Assembly (NCBI GenBank): GCA_020736575.1
Contig: JAGPYM010000007.1
Span: 1,674,001 to 1,738,000, forward strand
Length of the DNA: 64,000 bases
Source: Thelonectria olida
Lineage: Eukaryota; Ascomycota; Sordariomycetes; Hypocreales; Nectriaceae
Reading direction: 5' to 3'
The position numbers and the translations under genes are program-made. Shown piece after piece: positions 1-10,218 of the stretch. Each line of letters begins with the position of its first letter. The first letter of the stretch is position 1. The notes under the pieces are model-generated. The model saw only the letters and a program-made list of their open reading frames with translations. It made no database searches and was not told the DNA's origin.

Positions 1-1539
1 GAATGACGCCTAACTGTGCCGGTGAGATGGATTCGCCATAGTGCTCCCGGAGGTGTCTTGACATTTCCGTCTTGCTGGGGTACGTGCTGGGGCACTCTTT
101 GCAGACATAGGTGCGGCGGTGAATCTGAAGTTCGTGATACATCCACTCGTGGCGGCTGACATAGAGCTTGTCAGAATTCTGGCAGTCTTTGAATGTGCAG
201 ACATAGGGACGGAGATCGTGGAATACATGGCGCCTATGGGTTTTCTAATCAGCACGGTTAAAGCGGTATTTAACAGGGTTGAACCTACTTCCACGACTGC
301 CTGTTCTGCATCTCGCTCGACTCGAGCGTCATCCCACAGTACGGACATGGAAAGGTTGTCTTTCCATTCTCCGTCTTTGGGGGATCTGGGACAGTATTTG
401 AACGCCCTTGACCGATATTTGTGGGAGCGTAGACTGTTCGTGGCCGGACGTTTGTCTTGGTATCGTGGACGTCTGAGACGGCAGCTGTAGAGAAGCTCTG
501 CTTGGACATGGTTGACTTTGGCCCTGCACGAGGGAATTTGAAACCCGGCTGTTTGAGGGTGGATGTCTGGCTTTGCGATTCCTCCCTGGTTTCTGGTCCT
601 TTGGCAGGATGCTTCACCAAGTCTGGTCTTGCAAGCCGGCCTGGGTCGAGTTTATGCTGCTCGGGATCATATGGGTGATCGGTCCAATACTGAAGTTGCT
701 CTCGGCGCCTCGTGTTCGCTCTTGAAAGTCGTTGGCAGTACCACAGAATGTCATCGACATCATTACGCGCCGATCCTTGTCCCATGGCAGCAGCTTCCTC
801 GTCCTCAAAGCTAACGCTCCGCTCGCTCTTTGTCAAGCCACGCCATTGCAGCACCTTCTCTACGATGTGACTCTCGTCTGACTTTATGAAGCTGACCATG
901 AGTGGTAGCGAGTCCGGCTTGTCTAGTACGGCTGCGCGCAGCTTAGAACTGATAGAGCGGATGTATTTGTCCGCTATCTTAGGGCGCCGGAGCAAGGAGG
1001 AAAGGTCATATAGCGACCGGATCTGGTCCGTTATTTGCTGGACGAGCAGACAGATCTTTGGCATCCTGGTACGCTGGGGTTCTTCCTCATCGTCTGAATC
1101 AGAGTTAGAGTCGGCGCTGACGCTGCTGACCGAATCATGGTCCGACCCGACGATGGGATCATACTTTCTGTTGGTGATGGATGTAGCTGAAGCCGAGTCA
1201 GATAAATGCATCAATCATCTTGATTTACTTGCCTTGGCAGAGAAGCCCGCTCAGTCGCATGAAAATGGCCTCTACCAAGCCTTTGAGGTTCTCGTCGTGC
1301 CTGAGCGTGTCATCTAATGAACCTCGAGCCCTTTCCGGAAGGTCTGCTTTGGTCTGGTCTCCCCAGATCTTGGCTCTCCCGTACTGGTCCAACATCTCGG
1401 CAAGATGAACTTGCTTCAGACGAACTGCACGGCAATTCTGTTCGCTCAGGGATAGTAGAAAATCCTGGAACAGCCGCATGCATTCGGCATATGACTTCGA
1501 GAGCGATGGCGCAGTTGCTTCGGTCGAGATGGCCTCCAT
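1..1539 (-). CDS. C2H2 zinc-finger family protein, 3' end beyond window
   Basis: Three exons are visible on the minus strand: about 1539-1229, 1167-289 and 233 to beyond position 1. The introns are 1228-1168 (donor GTAAAT, acceptor CAG) and 288-234 (donor GTAGGT, acceptor TAG), and both restore the frame. The zinc-finger start (PCPYCGMTLESSEMQNR) is split by the second intron and continues as RHVFHDLRPYVCTF, then a Cys/His stretch (VCKECPSTYPSKTEMSRHL). This is the signature of a large fungal family often labelled oxidoreductase AcuF-like C2H2 protein, whose role is unproven. The N-terminal helical part precedes a Ser/Asp/Glu-rich linker. An upstream in-frame ATG lies at 1596, but 1539 (MEAISTEATAPSLSKSY) fits the usual family start better. 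The C-terminus is missing because the gene runs off the left edge. Confidence 0.8.
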
Positions 1540-1933
1540 AACGGTCGAGTTGAGGAATATAATGATAGGTATGGATTTATCAGTCTGGTGCTGCAAAATT
1601 ACCGCTGGCTTTTGACGCTTGACTGAGCCTTGTCAAGGACTCGCAGCAAAAGGAGGGGTTCCCAACCTATGAGAACCTTTCTCTGGCCACACACTGCATG
1701 CTGCGGAACGGCCTTTAACCAACCACTGCCCAGCAAAGGACCCAGTCTCTGCTGACAACCGTGGCACAGCCTGGTTGGAGCCTAACATGTTCAACCGAAA
1801 GAAATACCGCGGGGTTGTGATCAAAACTCCCTCACCCGCCTTTGTCCATTTTCAACCCCATCTTCAGCCTATTCCGTGAGTCGTTAGCATCTGGCCTTGA
1901 CGTAACACTCAGAAACCGTCAAGCGGTCATGCC

Positions 1934-3869
1934 ATGGCTGAAATCGCAGGCCTCGTTCTTGGCGGCATCCCAATCGCCATCTGGGCATTGGAGAAGTACG
2001 CCGAGCCTTTCGAGGCTCATCGGAATTACCACATCACCATTCAGACTCTCCGTGCTGATTTAACCATGCAAAGAAATCAACTAGAGATAACTCTCCGCAA
2101 CATTGGACTAGAAAATCCTTCTACGGCCGAGCTTCAAGAATGTCTCAGGTCCAAGTTCCCCAGCATTCACCAAGACATCGTCGTCATCATCAAGGCAATG
2201 GACGAGAGGGCATCCAAGTTACTAGAGGACCTCGACATTGACATCAATGGAAAGGTGAGTTACCCTTGAGCCCAGACTACATCTTGCTTAGTATAGGGCA
2301 AGACGGAGTGAAACTTTCCACTCCCGGGTCCAGCACTTTGTAAACTGCTTCCACAGGCCGCGTTTGGCCCACTGCAGATATTAGTTAGTGATAGAACTCA
2401 GGCTAAAACCAAAGTTAATTTCCAGCCCCAATGGACAGATGATCCTCCAGACAGGGCTCGATGGGAGTGGCGTCGAGTAAAGCGCTCCTTCGCCTCCAAG
2501 AAGACGCGGTCCCTTATCGATGACCTCAGGAAATGGAACAAGGAACTCAGGGACTGTCTTGAACGGACCGAGGTGGCTGCCGAGGACGACACTCTCCAAG
2601 TCCACGCCCTAATCAAAGGATTCAACCGGAAGCATTGCGACTCGATAAGATCATGTCTGAGATCTTTCCACCGAGCCTTGGGGTCTGCGTTGAAGTGTAA
2701 CTGCTTGTCGTCTCATCAAGCTACCATCGACTTGGACTGGGACTCGGGACCTTTACGCACTCCATGGGTCTTTACGGCGGGATTGTCATATGAGACATGT
2801 CCAGAATCGGCACACTCATGGCGAAAGTTTCACGTCACGCCAGAGAGGGGCGGCCTTGTAGACTCACAGCCAACGAGTACTAGTACTGCTAGCACTGCGG
2901 CCAAGACCTCGTCTCCATCTCTTCTCGTTGATAAGTTCCGCCGTCTATCACACCTCGCTCCCCCCACAGTTCCTCGGGTTGGTAAGCCACATCAAATCTC
3001 CTCTGGCCAGGATGTAATCGCTTATCAAATCAGTTCAAGATATAACTCCGTCTCCGCCGCTAGCAAAGTCAGTTGCATGCATGTGTGATGAAGTCCGAAG
3101 ACAATGCGCTCCATGGTCCATCAGTGGCTGCCTCCAAGACCCGGATGTCGAAAAAGACCGGCAGTTTTCACACTTTTCTCTCAGTAAGCACTCGGAAGAG
3201 CTGTCTAGCCTTACAAGGACAATCTCGTTGAGACATCTGCTGTTAAGTCAGAAAAGGCGGCAGGTCCATACACATCTTGCTCTCTCAGCCAAGCAGCGAT
3301 ATGCTATTGCCACCTCGATTGCGTGGTCCGTTCTTCATCTGAGCGACAGCCCATGGCTGGGAGAAGGATGGGATCAGGATGAGATCAAATTCTTCGTCGA
3401 CGAGAGCAGTCAAGGGTTACAGCTTCTCTCGCAATACCCATCCACCGCATATGCATTTCACAAGCCGACGAACCAAGATGCGCCACTATCTTTGACAACG
3501 AGAGATTTCAGCCACCTAATTCCCAATAAGGCCATCTTCACCCTCGGGCTTATTCTCATTGAGCTTTGCCTCAAGACGCCTTTCGAAGAGCTTCGACAGA
3601 CCTTGGATGATCAAACGAGGGGGCATGCCGTTTCGGCTCCAATCCTGGATCAATACCGGACAGCCATCGACAGACTGGACGATGTCTACTATGAGGCAGG
3701 CGATTTGTATGGCAATGCGGTTCAGAGGTGCATTAAGTCCTCGTTCCAAGGTCCCGAGTCTACTAAAAGGTTCAATGTCGAGCAATTCCGGGTTCAATTC
3801 TATAACACAGTAGTTGCGCCAGTGCAGGCAACCTATCGCATGATGCCGGATTTAAGAAGTTATGCTTAA
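1934..3869 (+). CDS. DUF7580-type fungal protein, three exons
   Basis: The exons are 1934-2254, 2357-2981 and 3034-3869, giving 593 residues. Intron 1 has donor GTGAGT and acceptor CAG at 2356; another acceptor at about 2400 also keeps the frame. Intron 2 (2982-3033) has donor GTAAGC and joins two frames that are otherwise out of phase. The N-terminus (AEIAGLVLGGIPIAIWALEKYAE) is the hydrophobic start typical of this family. The C-terminal part carries HLSDSPWLGEGW and FTLGLILIELCLKTPFEEL, which resemble the C-lobe of kinase-like folds and are the reason for the DUF7580 call. The function is unknown; such genes are frequent in variable regions near HET and NLR genes. The family call is from memory, and the splice sites are seen in the sequence. 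Confidence 0.75.
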
Positions 3870-4070
3870 GTATTAATTCTATTATGATTAAAAAGAGGGT
3901 TCTATACCAGCGTGATGTTAAAACTCGCCTTACTGGCCATGATGCTTTCTTTGCTATTCTAGACCGACCTTGACTGGTTGATCCCTTCGCCTTGTCGTGG
4001 GTTGGATTCTGGCTAAGATCGGCTGCAGTCGCGTGGAACTGTGTTGAGACATCCAATGCTCTATACATGC

Positions 4071-4123
4071 ATATACCAGTATCTGCCAGTGCCTCCTAGT
4101 GCCTACCAGTATCTGCCATTAGC
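4071..4123. repeat. short imperfect minisatellite
   Basis: Tandem degenerate copies of CAGTATCTGCCA and related 11-12 bp units (CAGTGCCTCCTAGTGCCTAC) lie just upstream of a weak ORF. No function is apparent. Confidence 0.5.
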
Positions 4124-4223
4124 ATTTACAACCGCATGGAAATCGTTACTTTTCCCTCTTGTCCCGCATTCCATTTGCTTTTCTTCTCTTCTCTCTATCA
4201 TCACAAACCTCAAGTCCTCTCCC

Positions 4224-4541
4224 ATGGTCCCACCCTCCCCGAATGCACCAGAGCATTTGCCTCTAATCAGTCAGGAGGAAGCGCCGTTGCCGGCCCGTTC
4301 CCTTGTGCGGTTTCAACTCGACGATAACAACCCTCGCCACCTCCTGGACGCCATCCAGCCCTACGATATCTTCGAAGCACCAGACGCTGGCTCCTCCAGA
4401 CCCAAGAGCCAATTCCAGCCATACCAGGGCTGCACCTACCGAACTGATTTCCCATTGGGATGGCGACGCATAGATCTGCACCAATTCACAGAACACCTGC
4501 AGGATTTGACGTTCCAAGGACGCCCAGGACAAAGGCATTAG
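4224..4541 (+). CDS. hypothetical ORF, weak
   Basis: An ORF of 105 codons starts at MVPPSPNAPEHLP. The same frame is open upstream to an ATG at 4041, but that extension is low-complexity. The composition (Pro-rich start, then a mixed acidic and basic stretch) is compatible with a real exon. No domain, signal peptide or clear downstream exon was found. The ORF ends shortly before a GC-rich stretch at 4560-4640, so it could be the 5' exon of a decayed gene. I do not recognise the family. Confidence 0.25.
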   Translation: MVPPSPNAPEHLPLISQEEAPLPARSLVRFQLDDNNPRHLLDAIQPYDIFEAPDAGSSRPKSQFQPYQGCTYRTDFPLGWRRIDLHQFTEHLQDLTFQGRPGQRH

Positions 4542-4957
4542 GTGGGTTGTTCATCCCGTCTAGGCGTCAGGCTAGAAGCAGAAGAACAATACCTTGCTGG
4601 TCAGGGCGAGGGCGGCGGCCGGGAGAGGTGCTAGGTTCTCCCAGATGATGAGAATGTTCTCCAATGGCATGGGCATCAACATGTTTCTGGGCTGTTGAGA
4701 TGAACTATTCTTTGTCGGTATCGGTTATCACTGTGGCCACGGGCCCATGGGCGTGCAGTCGTGGCCGTGCCATTCGGCAGCATTTGGTCGGTCAACAACA
4801 CCCTCACATTGCTAATAGTTGTTTACTATGTAGCCTAATCGTGGATGAAAGCTGAATAAAGATACAGGTTGAGTAGATTTAGCTGAGTATCCTATTTCCC
4901 CATCCCTAAATATTTTCACCTAAACAAACAGAAAATAGAGCTAGAGAGACAATTTTC

Positions 4958-5902
4958 TTATTCCTCTAGCAATGTCTTGAAGACATCAGCAGGTGTAATC
5001 TTCGGCGCACCCAACTGAAGAACCTCCTTACTGGTCGTCGAAGCTGAACCCTTTCCGTCCCACGCTGTCTCCAGAGCATGAACGGCGGATAGCATCAAGC
5101 TCTTCGTCTCTTGATCTTGGGCTGCCATGTGTTCGATGAACGATGTGTCCTTGAAATGAACATCTTCAACTTTAGCGCCGATTTCCTTCTCGGCTAGGAT
5201 TACAATTTGTCGCCCAGTGATATCCTCAGGTCCATTCAAGACGTATTTGGCTTTGTTATGCGCGCTGACATCCTCCTCGAGTAGGAGGCGACCTGCAAAG
5301 ATGCCAACCTCGGACGGGTCAATGATGCCAACGGGCGCATCTTCTGAAGCGACCAGCGCCAATGGACCCTGTTTCCCGGTCTTTTGGAATGCCTTGACGA
5401 ATTCGACGGCAGGGTAAAGGTAGAAGTTTGAGAAGATGTTCGGCTGCAACGAAGTCCATTTGAGAGATTGAAATTCGGGCGAGCTCAGCAAGGCCTCAAT
5501 GGCCCAATGCGTTCTTGCATAGTAGGCAGCGCAATCGGGACGCACATTCGCAGCCGTGGTTGAGATTCGGACAACATACTTGACGCCTGCGTTTAGAGCA
5601 GCGAGGTAAAATCCTGACTCCTCGGTGAACTGACTTGGCTGGTTGTGTGACGCAATAAAGGCCCTCACGACGTCATGTTGACGAAGCCAGTCGGCCGTGA
5701 TGTCGGCCCACTTCAGCTCTGCTACTTCGACGTTGGGTAGAGCAGCGAGCGACTGGGCCGCAGCTCCGCTCAAGGAACGCGTGACAGCAAGGATTTGGTG
5801 ACCAGAAAAGGCCTTGCTGGTGTTGAGGTGTTCTGAAAGGGTTTGGACGACACCGCGTCCGGTGTTGCCAGTGGCGCCGACGACAAGGATCGTAGGAGCC
5901 AT
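4958..5902 (-). CDS. NmrA-like NAD(P)-binding Rossmann protein
   Basis: An intronless gene of 314 residues. Residues 4-15 (TILVVGATGNTG) form the first beta strand and the GxxGxxG dinucleotide-binding loop of the atypical SDR/NmrA class. The stretch VVRISTTAANVRPDCAAYYARTHWAIEALL, about residues 109-138, fits the substrate-side helix of NmrA/isoflavone-reductase-like enzymes. Members are either NAD(P)H-dependent reductases or redox sensors that bind NADP without catalysis, and the sequence does not decide between the two. The length matches the family (about 300). A TATA-like box lies about 47-54 bases upstream of the ATG. No neighbouring biosynthetic backbone gene is present, so no pathway is assigned. 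Confidence 0.85.
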   Translation of the reverse strand: MAPTILVVGATGNTGRGVVQTLSEHLNTSKAFSGHQILAVTRSLSGAAAQSLAALPNVEVAELKWADITADWLRQHDVVRAFIASHNQPSQFTEESGFYLAALNAGVKYVVRISTTAANVRPDCAAYYARTHWAIEALLSSPEFQSLKWTSLQPNIFSNFYLYPAVEFVKAFQKTGKQGPLALVASEDAPVGIIDPSEVGIFAGRLLLEEDVSAHNKAKYVLNGPEDITGRQIVILAEKEIGAKVEDVHFKDTSFIEHMAAQDQETKSLMLSAVHALETAWDGKGSASTTSKEVLQLGAPKITPADVFKTLLEE

Positions 5903-5948
5903 AGTTGATTCAATGCAGATGGAAGTCCGTCAAAGGTTTGGCAGTTCT

Positions 5949-5956
5949 CTTTTATA
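5949..5956 (-). promoter_or_regulatory. TATA-like box of the NmrA-like gene
   Basis: TATAAAAG is read on the minus strand, 47-54 bases upstream of the ATG at 5902. This is the only strong TATA match in this short upstream stretch. Confidence 0.4.
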
Positions 5957-6302
5957 CATCGCTTGCTTGCCTCGTGCACTAGAATAGGGTTAAGGCCGGA
6001 AAGAATTCGCTGGAATGATGAGTAATATATCAGGAGCGTAACGCCAGAGATCAGGACACACCTAAGTTCTCTAACAGACCATAAGGAAATACATGTTCTA
6101 TACTGGGCCTAGAGTGTGTGTATTGAATGTTGCAACACGATCAAGACGAAAATATCGAAATGAATGCCAATTTTGGCCGTTGTGAATGATCCATGAGTTA
6201 TAATAGCCCACTATAGAATGGTTGCGTCGTACAGCCCAGCCCCTGTCCTTCGTCCATCTGTTCCATCACACTCTTCCTCTCGCTAAACCGAGATATAGGT
6301 TC

Positions 6303-7379
6303 TCATTCCATCGCTCCACCCCATTCCTGTGCTTCTCCGATAATAGGCTTTAGCAGTTCTGGTAGGAGAACTGCCGCATCCCCAACAAACACCCAATCCC
6401 GGTCTGGTCGGACATCCTTGGCGTCGGCAGCGCGTGTGTTAATAACGGCAATCCTCGCACCCTTCTTCCGGGCCATGTCGGAGTACCCGGCGGCCGGCCA
6501 AACCCTACTAGAGGTGCCTATGGTGAGGCAAAGATCGATAGGTTCAGGGTCTTCAAAAATCGCCTCGATTTCCTTCACAATGTCAACGGGTAGAGGCTCG
6601 CCGAACCAGACGACCCCGGGACGGAGGATGCCGTTCTTGCACTTGGGACACTGCGGCAGGTCTTCTTTCGCCAGCCCAGATGACAAGCGAACCTGGGCAA
6701 CCGGGGCCGTTGCCTCTTTGTCTGGAGGCTTGAGAGCAGCCATTTCCCGGGTGGTTGGGGTGTTGGCTTGAAAGTTATCCCCAAGGATCTGCGCATGCTT
6801 CCGGGCAATGCCAGCGAGCAGAAGCGGGCTCGCCCTAGGTTTGTTGTCGGAGTCGATAGCCCCCATGGTCTCTCGCTCGTCCTTGGAGGGGTCAAGAGCG
6901 GGCGTCAGACACTCTTCGAAGTTATCCCGCTCCTTGTACCCGCACCCATCTTCGTCGACGCATGACAAGGTAAATAGGTTGCCGTGGAGTTCCTTCATCT
7001 GACTGAGAGGATGGTTGGCACGGGGGTTCAAGTTGTTGACATTCTGTGTCAGAGCTACGAAGCCTGGTACTCGGCGTGCGAGCTCGGCTAGAGCGTAGTG
7101 AGCTGGGTTTGGCTCGACATGAAGTGCCTCCTGTCGACGATATGTGTAGAATTGCCAGACGATGCCCGGGTCATGACGGAAGCCTGCGGGCGACGCGACC
7201 TGCATTACGTCTTGGTTCTTCCATAATCCGCTCGTGCCTCTGAAGACGGCTAGTCCTGAGGATGCCGAGAGCCCGGCGCCGATGACAGCAATAATACGTT
7301 TTGACCGTTTGAGGGTGTCGTGGAAGTCAGCGACCGCCGCTGGGTCAAGGCCAGATGGGTTCGTAGTGAAGTCGGCCAT
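6303..7379 (-). CDS. Sir2-family NAD-dependent deacylase-like protein (SIRT5-like)
   Basis: A single exon of 358 residues. The sirtuin signature is seen in order: GAGLSASSGLAVFRG (34-48), Tyr78 and Arg81 in FYTYRR, TQNVNNL (111-117), the catalytic His132 in ELHGNLF, zinc ligands Cys140, Cys146, Cys244 and Cys247, and GTSS (288-291). Tyr78/Arg81 match the acyl-lysine carboxylate readers of class III (SIRT5) enzymes, which remove succinyl or malonyl groups. About 95 residues between the zinc pairs form an insertion longer than usual. Two normally invariant positions differ: the TQN(I/V)D aspartate is Asn115, and the G(I/V)P(D/T)FRG loop reads GLAVFRG. Deacylase activity should therefore not be assumed. 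The minus-strand reading of Asn115 was checked codon by codon. Confidence 0.9.
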   Translation of the reverse strand: MADFTTNPSGLDPAAVADFHDTLKRSKRIIAVIGAGLSASSGLAVFRGTSGLWKNQDVMQVASPAGFRHDPGIVWQFYTYRRQEALHVEPNPAHYALAELARRVPGFVALTQNVNNLNPRANHPLSQMKELHGNLFTLSCVDEDGCGYKERDNFEECLTPALDPSKDERETMGAIDSDNKPRASPLLLAGIARKHAQILGDNFQANTPTTREMAALKPPDKEATAPVAQVRLSSGLAKEDLPQCPKCKNGILRPGVVWFGEPLPVDIVKEIEAIFEDPEPIDLCLTIGTSSRVWPAAGYSDMARKKGARIAVINTRAADAKDVRPDRDWVFVGDAAVLLPELLKPIIGEAQEWGGAME

Positions 7380-9013
7380 CCTAACCTATTGCATGGAATG
7401 CTTTGCGTGTCTGGGTTTTGAAGGCGACTGTAAACAAAGCCGTTAATAAAAAGCGGTGCGCCTCAAATAAGATCCATGTGTTGTTGGCTGCCTAGAAAAA
7501 CGCAACCGAACGGGTAGCTGGGCGAACCAACACACTTTGATGCGTGCATCTGAGCCTCTACATTCCCACGAGGCAATTAGGCGAACTACATAGGCAAACA
7601 GCACCTCAGAATGCCACGGATCTGTGTGATCCAGTCGCCAGTTAGCGAGTTGCCTTACCTGGTTCGCTTCTTTACAATTTGTTATCTATCCCCAATAATA
7701 TTAACAGATTTTTTATTAAAAGATATTATACTTACTAAATTAATCTTTCCAGTACACGGTCAATCGAGCCAAGTCTTAGTATAGATTGATATGCTTAGTG
7801 ATATACTCACCTTTGCAAATTCTTTTTAGTCTCACCAGCGGTCTTTTTGTCTAATTGTAAACTATTAGTACCAGCCTTGGATGATAACACGGTCCGGATC
7901 TGGCGCAGCGGCTATGGTGACGGCATACAAGAGACGCGAGCCTGTCATACTCAACACCAATCTTTTTCCTTTAGGCTACTACTAGCTGAGGGGTGAGGAT
8001 TGCAGACCTTTGGTCCTCCAGATGTCAACTGTCCCAGATCTGCGGCGAGGCTTATATTTCGTGCCCTATACTCCATCTAGTTTCGTAGTGTTTTCAGTGA
8101 GCTTGCAATTCCTTCTATCAAGTAGCATTAATAGAACAGGCGAGGCGGAGAATTTGCAAGTACGGACAAACAGACCACGGGGAGGAGCAGTCAAACCACA
8201 GTGACAGATATGGGACAAGGAAATCTAAATCCACTCCTAGTCGCGTTCAAAGAAGAACAGTTGCGGCGTTTGCTTGCAAATCTGGGCCAGGGTGGTTCTT
8301 AGAACATGGATCCGTTTCCGGGTAGCGAAGAGTAAGAAGGCTCCTGAGATCCATATGCGGTCATAACCTCGTGCCCTCTATCTAAACCGATCCCCAGCCG
8401 CAATAGCTGAAGATTTCTCAAATGTCTGAAAACATTCTCCCACTCAGCCACTGACCTTCAAACAAGATTTGGTACACCCAAGCAGCTATGGCTTCTTGGC
8501 TGACATTCTAATGCCATCCTCTCCTTCGGACGCTGTCTACACGGAACAAGCCCCCCGTCCCAGGAAGGGTTTTCATTCTGTTCCCTGATGAGACAAAACG
8601 CCTAATGCAAGTGAGAGGGGCTTGCGCGAATTTCTGTCCACTGCCTGCCTGTCTGCCTTTATAGAGATAATCTCGGATCCACAGTCTTATAAGCTGCTGT
8701 TTTCGGGGCTTCTCCTCGCGATGTTGAGAACATGCAAAGCCACGTCACAAGATCTCCTCTCTTGGAACTCGCTTCGGATCTCGGAGACGGAGACCTGCAG
8801 AGAAAGAGACGCCAATCCTGGACCAATTTGGTTAAGTTCGGATGGTCGCCAAGCTGTGGCTGGGGATGACTGAGTCATGGCGTCATTTGGGCCGCCAAGT
8901 CTTGAACGTGGTACATATGTAGGTTAATCTATATAGACCACGACGCCGGTCATCGCCATGAGCAGTAAGCAAAGGATTTTGACTCAAGACATATAAACCG
9001 ACATAAAAACGCC
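7380..9013. other. intergenic region without a supported gene
   Basis: About 1.6 kb between the divergent sirtuin and GST genes. It holds an A+T-rich patch at about 7670-7760 and only short ORFs without recognisable motifs. A CTATATAGA element near 8928, about 83 bases before the GST start, could serve as a TATA box. Confidence 0.5.
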
Positions 9014-9865
9014 ATGACAACAGATTCTCCCACCGCTACCGGCCCTCCGGGCATTGTTCTGTACGACATTGCTTTTGCACCACCCCGAGAGAAGAACAGT
9101 GCTGCTCCCAACCCATGGAAAGCGCGATATGCCCTCAATTTCAAGGGCGTAGCATACTCGACGCGATGGGTGCAGATTCCCGAGATTCCCAAGGTGCGAC
9201 GCAGCTTGGGAGTGCCTGCGTGTCGCAAATTCGCAGATGGCACCGATTTCTATACCCTTCCCATCTTGACAGATTCCAGGACCGAGTCAACCGTTGGCGA
9301 CTCGTTCGACATCGCCAACTATCTGCAGAACACGTTCCCTGACGCCGGGGCCGGAGACCTGTTTCCGTCGCAGAACCTCGACTTTGTGTGTCCTGGAACC
9401 TCCATGGTGCCTTTGTCTGAGCGTAACGACGATATCCACGCCGATTATGCCCAGTTCAACACCAATGTCGACATGGCATTCTCCATACATGCCGGACTGG
9501 TGACGCAAGGGATGGAGGCGCTCTGGGATCCGGAGTTCGCAGACAAGATCAAGGCGGATATCTTGCAGCGAGCTGGGATAGCGTCCTGGGACGACTTGAA
9601 ACTCTCCGTCGAAGCGCGCGATAAACTCATCGTCTCGCTGCGAGATGCTCTACACGACCTGGCTGCTTTGTTCCAGCGAGATGCGACAGGTCCATTCTTG
9701 CTGGCCAGCCAGCCTTCCTTTGCGGATATCATTGTTGGCGGCTGGTTGCGCATGCTGAGCAAGACGCTGCCAGAGAACGAGTGGGATCAGGTTCAGACGT
9801 GGCATGATGGTGTTTTTGGAAAGCTGCACGCCGCATTGCAAGAACGTTTTGGTGATGTTAAATAG
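9014..9865 (+). CDS. glutathione S-transferase-like protein
   Basis: An intronless gene of 283 residues. The N-terminal thioredoxin-like part (IVLYDIAFAPP, then NPWKARYALNFKGVAYSTRWV) is followed by a cis-Pro/Ser-type segment (FYTLPILTD, then VGDSFDIANYLQNTFP), as in GST N-domains where SxxIxxYL binds glutathione. The C-terminal helical half contains GPFLLASQPSFADIIVGGWLRML, the alpha-6 N-capping/hydrophobic staple region of GSTs (usual form S.ADi...). Fungal relatives of this layout include UstS-like GSTs. The expected role is conjugation of glutathione to electrophiles in the cytosol; the substrate is unknown. The gene stands alone upstream of an NLR on the other strand. Confidence 0.85.
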   Translation: MTTDSPTATGPPGIVLYDIAFAPPREKNSAAPNPWKARYALNFKGVAYSTRWVQIPEIPKVRRSLGVPACRKFADGTDFYTLPILTDSRTESTVGDSFDIANYLQNTFPDAGAGDLFPSQNLDFVCPGTSMVPLSERNDDIHADYAQFNTNVDMAFSIHAGLVTQGMEALWDPEFADKIKADILQRAGIASWDDLKLSVEARDKLIVSLRDALHDLAALFQRDATGPFLLASQPSFADIIVGGWLRMLSKTLPENEWDQVQTWHDGVFGKLHAALQERFGDVK

Positions 9866-10218
9866 TCTATCCAGAAGCGGAGACCATATCAGGGCACAAG
9901 ATACAAATTCGGGGCTCAAACGTAATAAGACTTCATCTCACTGCAATGATCTTAGACCCACGAGCATCCTTAGTTACTGCATCTATATGTTCATAGCACT
10001 CGTCCTAATCTTGCTAGGGCTCACTTTGATCCGTAATTTGTACATGCCCAAACTCGCCGATGGCGTGGTATCGATCCAGGTTCAAGCTCGTCGTCAATAA
10101 TGTGTACACATCTCCGTTTTCTACCCAAGTGTTCAAAGACTCAAAGGCCCCCAACTCCCTACAGCCGCTGTGCTCATGTGTTGATTTCCAAGATGGTTCT
10201 GACCCATAGAGCGCTCCT

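Noticed and set aside
4958..9865. Secondary-metabolite cluster (NmrA-like, sirtuin, GST)
   Set aside because: No polyketide, peptide or terpene backbone enzyme, transporter or cluster regulator is present.
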